Part shown: positions 60,995-64,000 of the stretch, in pieces
Layout: the number at the start of each line of letters is the position of its first letter
Numbering within the stretch: position 1 is the stretch's first letter
Assembly (NCBI RefSeq): GCF_021696945.1
Contig: NZ_JACYHE010000012.1
Coordinates: 59,230-123,229 of the forward strand
Length of the DNA: 64,000 nucleotides
Source: Streptomyces sp. JJ36
GTDB taxonomy: Bacteria; Actinomycetota; Actinomycetes; Streptomycetales; Streptomycetaceae
Direction of reading: 5' to 3'
The notes under the pieces: model-generated
Database searches by the model: none
The model's input: the letters and a program-made list of their open reading frames with translations, nothing else
Told to the model about the DNA's origin: nothing
Made by a program: the position numbers and the translations under genes

Positions 60995-61195
60995 CCGGCG
61001 CACCGGGGCGGTCCGGCCGGGTGCGCGGGCGTCGCCCCGGGGCGGAGCGGGCGGGCCCGGGCCTGGACGCAGGCGTCGCCCCGCGGCCGGGAGGTGCGGA
61101 GCCCGGCCGGGGCCCGGGCCGGGAGAGGCGCAGCCTGTGCCGGGGGCCACCGCGCCCCAGGCGGCACGGGGCGACGGGCCCGGTGTGACGCCGGG

Positions 61196-61783
61196 TCAGC
61201 CCGCCGCTGCGGGGACGGCCACCACGCACAGGGTGGGCCGCGGCGCGGTCTGCCCGACCTCCACGGCCCGGACCGTGAAGCCGGACTGCTCCACCCCGGA
61301 GGCGATGGTGTGCGCCACGTCCTGGAGCTGGCGGGTGTCCAGCGGCTGCCCGAAGAGGTAGAGGGCGCCCCCGGGGGCCAGCCACGGCAGCACCATCCCG
61401 GCCTCGGCGTACGGCCCCAGCCACAGGGTGCCGACATGGGCGGCGAACACCTTGTCGAAGGAGCCCTCGGGGAAGACCGCGTCCGCGAGGGAGAGTTCCC
61501 GGATGTCGGCCCGGCCCGCGGCGAGGTGCGGCCGGTTGCGGGCGCGCGCCGCCTCGGCCATCTTGGCGGACCGGTCCAGGGCGGTGATCCGCCCGCCGCC
61601 GGTGAGCCGCTCCGCGACCAGACCGGCGGCGACGCCGTGCCCGCAGCCGATCTCCAGCACGCGGTCGTCCGGGCGTACGTCCATCGTCTCCACGGCCCAC
61701 CGGTGGCGTTCCGCCACGGCCGGCCGCGCGGAGCGGCCGGCCGGGCCGCCCCGGGTGCCGGACCCGCCGGTGCTACCAGACAT
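61196..61783 (-). CDS. Class I SAM-dependent methyltransferase
   Basis: 195 residues; ATG 61783 lies inside the 3' end of the upstream acetyltransferase gene (11-nt overlap). Motif I VLEIGCGHGVAAGLVAERL, motif II ITALDRSAKMAEAARARN, DIRELSLADAVFPEGSFDKV, then GGALYLFGQPLDTRQLQ. A Gly/Ser-rich N-terminus precedes the fold. Substrate not recognisable; ribosomal RNA methylation is conceivable given the neighbour but unproven. Confidence 0.85.
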   Translation of the reverse strand: MSGSTGGSGTRGGPAGRSARPAVAERHRWAVETMDVRPDDRVLEIGCGHGVAAGLVAERLTGGGRITALDRSAKMAEAARARNRPHLAAGRADIRELSLADAVFPEGSFDKVFAAHVGTLWLGPYAEAGMVLPWLAPGGALYLFGQPLDTRQLQDVAHTIASGVEQSGFTVRAVEVGQTAPRPTLCVVAVPAAAG

Positions 61784-62315
61784 CGCCGCACCGCCAGTCG
61801 CAGACCAGGTCGCCGGTGAGGTCGAGCGGCGTGCCGCCGTCCCCGGGCGGCAGCACGAAGACGGCGTCGTCCTCCTCCGGGGTGCGCCGCAGGCCCTCCG
61901 GGGCGAGCACGAACGTCCGCCCCTGCCAGCGCCGCCAGCCGCGGGAGAGATAGAGGCGCTCCCCCTCCGGGGTGGCGGAGAGGGCGCCCAGCGGGTAGGC
62001 GGCACGCACCACGCGCTCCAGCGCGTCCAGTACGGCGGTGCCGTGGCCCTGCCGCTGCCGTCCGGGACGCACCGCGAGACCCTCCACATAGCCGGTGCGC
62101 AGCGCCCGGTCGCCGTGCAGCAGCCGCCGCTGCACCACCGCGCCGTGCGCGAGCACCTCGCCGTCCTCCCGGAGCGTGACGTGCACGCCCCCGAGGGTGT
62201 GGTCCCAGTCGGCATCACTGAAGTCGCCCCCGAACGCCTGGTCGAGGAGCGCGCGGACGGCGTCGAGCTCGTGCCCGGCCAGTTCCGCGGTGTGCGCGGT
62301 GCGCACCTCGGTCAT
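61773..62315 (-). CDS. aac(2')-I: Aminoglycoside 2'-N-acetyltransferase, AAC(2')-I family
   Basis: 180 residues from the ATG at 62315 (GAGG 8 nt upstream; GTG at 62321 also possible). Beyond the GNAT fold (Q/RxxGxG/A site is RQRQGHGTAV) it has the series shared by AAC(2') enzymes as I remember them: GDFSDADWDHTLGGVH, AVVQRRLL, RTGYVEGLAV, LSRGWRRWQGRTFVL, RTPEEDDAVFVLP and the C-terminus CDWRCGDVW. These enzymes acetylate the 2'-amine of gentamicin, tobramycin and similar drugs with acetyl-CoA. In mycobacteria the natural role is unclear. Confidence 0.88.
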   Translation of the reverse strand: MTEVRTAHTAELAGHELDAVRALLDQAFGGDFSDADWDHTLGGVHVTLREDGEVLAHGAVVQRRLLHGDRALRTGYVEGLAVRPGRQRQGHGTAVLDALERVVRAAYPLGALSATPEGERLYLSRGWRRWQGRTFVLAPEGLRRTPEEDDAVFVLPPGDGGTPLDLTGDLVCDWRCGDVW

Positions 62316-62493
62316 GTTCACCGCCTCGTGCCCGGGGAGCGCGCCGTACCGGACCCGGCGCCCGTGCGCGCACCCCTGCTTGCCGGCGTCCGAATGTACC
62401 GGCAGGCGGCCGGCGACCGCCGGTCGGCCCGTCCGCGGCCGGGGGCTCCCGGGCGGCCCGGGCTCCTTGTGCGGTTCCGGCGGCTCCGGCGGC

Positions 62494-62742
62494 TCAGACG
62501 GAGAGCGGCACCTCGTGGATCACGTCCGCCGGGTGTCCGGTCCGCTCGTGGATACGCTGCACCGCCTCGGCGGACGGCGCCTCGGAGAGGCAGAAGACCG
62601 TGCCGGACGCCGGGTCGGCCCAGGCGCGCTGGAAGTGGACGTCCTCCTCCGCCTCGATCGCGGTGTCGGCGGCGTGCGCCTGCCGGAGCTGCTCTTTCGT
62701 GATACCGGTCATGCCGTGGTGGACGTCCATGAACGTGGTCAT
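62494..62742 (-). CDS. SCO4226-type nickel-binding protein (DUF4242)
   Basis: 82 residues from the ATG at 62742 (GAGGAC precedes); longer start at 62754 possible. The pattern MTTFMDVHHGMTGITKEQL, VHFQRAWADPASGTVFCLSE and AVQRIHERTGHPADVIHEV matches the small DUF4242 family, in which SCO4226 of S. coelicolor binds nickel. His residues in VHHGM and RIHERTGH are likely ligands. Physiological role unknown. Confidence 0.88.
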   Translation of the reverse strand: MTTFMDVHHGMTGITKEQLRQAHAADTAIEAEEDVHFQRAWADPASGTVFCLSEAPSAEAVQRIHERTGHPADVIHEVPLSV

Positions 62743-63356
62743 CGTCCTCAGCACCTTCCGCGTTCACCGTACGGAGGGCGCGCGAGCCGGCGGGACCGGG
62801 CGGCCGGCCCTCCGGGGCGGCGGCCCTGCCGCACTGTCCGTACACCTCCATGGTCCGCCCGCGGCGGGCGGGGCGCCACCGGGTACGGCACCGCATCCGG
62901 TGCCGCCCTCGGAGCGGCGGGTCCGGGGCTGGGCGTAACGGCTCCGCCGGGACCACGGAGCCGCGGCCCGTCGAGCCCGGGTAGGCCGGAGAGGGGCCGC
63001 CCTGCCCTCGCGCCCGCCCGGCAGCGGCCGCTCCGGGGTCCGGCGGGCCGGTGCCGGCCGGCAGCCGAAGCCGGAAAGGCAACGGGTACCGATGGCCCGG
63101 TGCCGGACCGGGGCTCAAGGCCGGCGAGGCGCAACGATGGCGACGGCCCGGTGCCGGGTGAGGGCCGGAGCCGGCGGCACCTCAGCCGACGGCGGCCGCC
63201 CGTGCCGCTCGCCGCCGGCGGCGGCGCGCTCGTTGTGCTCGGTCGTCCGGAGGCCCCCCTCGTCGGAGGCTGCGGCGGCCGCCTCGCCGGCATCGCGACG
63301 CACCCGTCCGCCCACCACCCACGGTTGCCGCTGCGCGCGCGGTGCTCCGGGTGCCC
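62743..63356. other. About 610 bp without a supported gene
   Basis: Open frames are Arg/Pro/Ala-rich and do not look like proteins. Features seen: a 13-bp direct repeat GGCCCGGTGCCGG at 63094 and 63145, and a palindrome CGCCGCCGGCGGCG near 63210 that could end the gene at 63357. Confidence 0.55.
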
Positions 63357-64000
63357 TCACCGGACGGCCGGGTCCGGGACACCGGGCACTCCGGCGGCCC
63401 GCAGGGCGTTGGCGAGCGCGCGCCGGTGCTGCTGCGACACGACGCCGGCGGCCGCCAGCAGCGCCGGTGCCAGCTCCCGCGGGCCGGCCTGCACGGCGGC
63501 CGCGGCCTCGGCCGGGGTACGCGAACGGACCAGCGCGGCCAGCAACTCCACGGCCTCGGCCGGGTGCCCCGCCGCGCGCAGGGTCAGTGCCGCCTCGCCG
63601 ACCTCGGCCACGGGGCGGGCGACCCCCTGCCGCAGCAGCCGGCCGCAGTCCTCCCCGCGTCCGGCCGCGGCCAGGGCCGCGGCGGCACCGGCGAGCCGTT
63701 GTGGCGGCAAGGACGCCGCCTCCCACAACAGCGCCGACACGTCCGCGGTGAGCCCGGCCCGTTCCAGCTCTCCCGCCAGCACGGCGAGCCGGAGGCCGGG
63801 CCAGCCGACGGCCTCGCAGAGCACCGAGTGCGCCTCTCCGCCACGGCCCGCCTCCCGCAGCCGGGCGACCCGCCGCACGGCCTCACGGGCGGTGGCCAGG
63901 GCCGCGGCCCGCTCCTCGGCGCCGCTCGCGGGTTTCGCGGGGCCCGCGGGGTGCGCCGCACCCGCGAACCGCGCACCCCGCGGCGGCGCCGGGGCGGCCG
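63357..64000 (-). CDS. Alpha-helical repeat protein, 5' end outside the window
   Basis: The frame is open from the right edge to TGA at 63357, so at least 213 residues of the C-terminal part are seen. A GTG at 63878 could begin it, but the frame continues upstream with plausible codons (ERAAALATAREAV), so the gene is probably truncated by the window edge. It is built of short Ala/Leu/Arg helices with repeated AGRGxE/AGxPAEAVELL units (VARLREAGRGGEAHSVL, AAAALAAAGRGEDCGRLL, LTLRAAGHPAEAVELLAAL), like TPR/HEAT-type repeats. Function unknown. Confidence 0.65.
   Translation of the reverse strand, partial: AAPAPPRGARFAGAAHPAGPAKPASGAEERAAALATAREAVRRVARLREAGRGGEAHSVLCEAVGWPGLRLAVLAGELERAGLTADVSALLWEAASLPPQRLAGAAAALAAAGRGEDCGRLLRQGVARPVAEVGEAALTLRAAGHPAEAVELLAALVRSRTPAEAAAAVQAGPRELAPALLAAAGVVSQQHRRALANALRAAGVPGVPDPAVR

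Noticed and set aside
31988..62315. Resistance island or mobile element around the acetyltransferases
   Set aside because: No transposase, integrase, terminal repeats or change in base composition is visible.
62748..63293. Minus-strand 181-codon frame near the right end
   Set aside because: Low-complexity Pro/Arg/Gly composition with no plausible start or homology.
1..64000. Secondary-metabolite cluster, tRNA or rRNA genes
   Set aside because: No PKS/NRPS/terpene synthase genes and no tRNA-like cloverleaf or rRNA sequence was recognised.

Overview
The window looks like chromosomal DNA of a Streptomyces-type actinomycete. Base composition is extremely GC-rich, third codon positions are almost all G or C, GTG starts are common, and several genes have leaderless starts. 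Family content also fits: an XRE/DUF397/ATP-binding-protein module, DUF6278 and DUF5955 proteins, a CtpI-type giant P-type ATPase, an F420-type luciferase-like oxidoreductase and a SpoIIE phosphatase fused to an ATPase domain. I see no rRNA, tRNA, CRISPR array, insertion sequence or phage gene, and nothing resembling a PKS/NRPS cluster.

Layout. 1-9.1 kb: the tail of a + strand gene, a two-gene membrane Ser/Thr kinase operon, an FAD oxidoreductase, an inositol-monophosphatase-like enzyme, a gamma-glutamyltransferase-like protein, a sirtuin and a small membrane protein. 9.2-13.9 kb: a 1556-residue P-type ATPase whose N-terminal half looks like a second, decayed ATPase. 13.9-18.6 kb: a reductive pyrimidine/hydantoin degradation operon (beta-ureidopropionase, aminotransferase, dihydropyrimidinase, LLM oxidoreductase). 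18.9-31 kb: housekeeping and accessory genes (secreted Ggt, LtrA, exonuclease III, fused PcaL, ROK sugar kinase with a GntR regulator, methyltransferase). 30.2-32 kb: a divergent regulatory module (ATP-binding protein / XRE-DUF5753 / DUF397).

32.6-57 kb is mostly ureide (purine) catabolism: a PfkB kinase, allantoicase and allantoinase, an IclR repressor (AllR type), a MocA-like nucleotidyltransferase, malate synthase, then (after a SpoIIE phosphatase and a sulfatase) an NCS2 urate/xanthine permease, 8-oxoguanine deaminase, the uraD-uraH-pucL operon, a regulator pair, the glyoxylate genes hyi-garR-gcl, and a catalase. Together they take urate to allantoin, allantoate and glyoxylate, and on to malate or glycerate. 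Xanthine dehydrogenase, ureidoglycolate lyase/urease and glycerate kinase are not in the window. Repeated operator-like sites (15-mers near TTCCRCAnnnCGGAA, paired 21 bp apart, and a palindrome TCAACAnnGTGTTGA) lie at the promoters of allB, allR, aceB, uraD, hyi and katA. They suggest one regulon that includes the catalase able to remove urate-oxidase peroxide.

57-64 kb: a zinc-ribbon protein with a decayed endonuclease-like domain, an acyl-CoA synthetase, a membrane-anchored endonuclease/exonuclease/phosphatase-fold protein, an AAC(2')-type aminoglycoside acetyltransferase overlapping a methyltransferase, a DUF4242 protein, and a helical-repeat protein running off the right edge.
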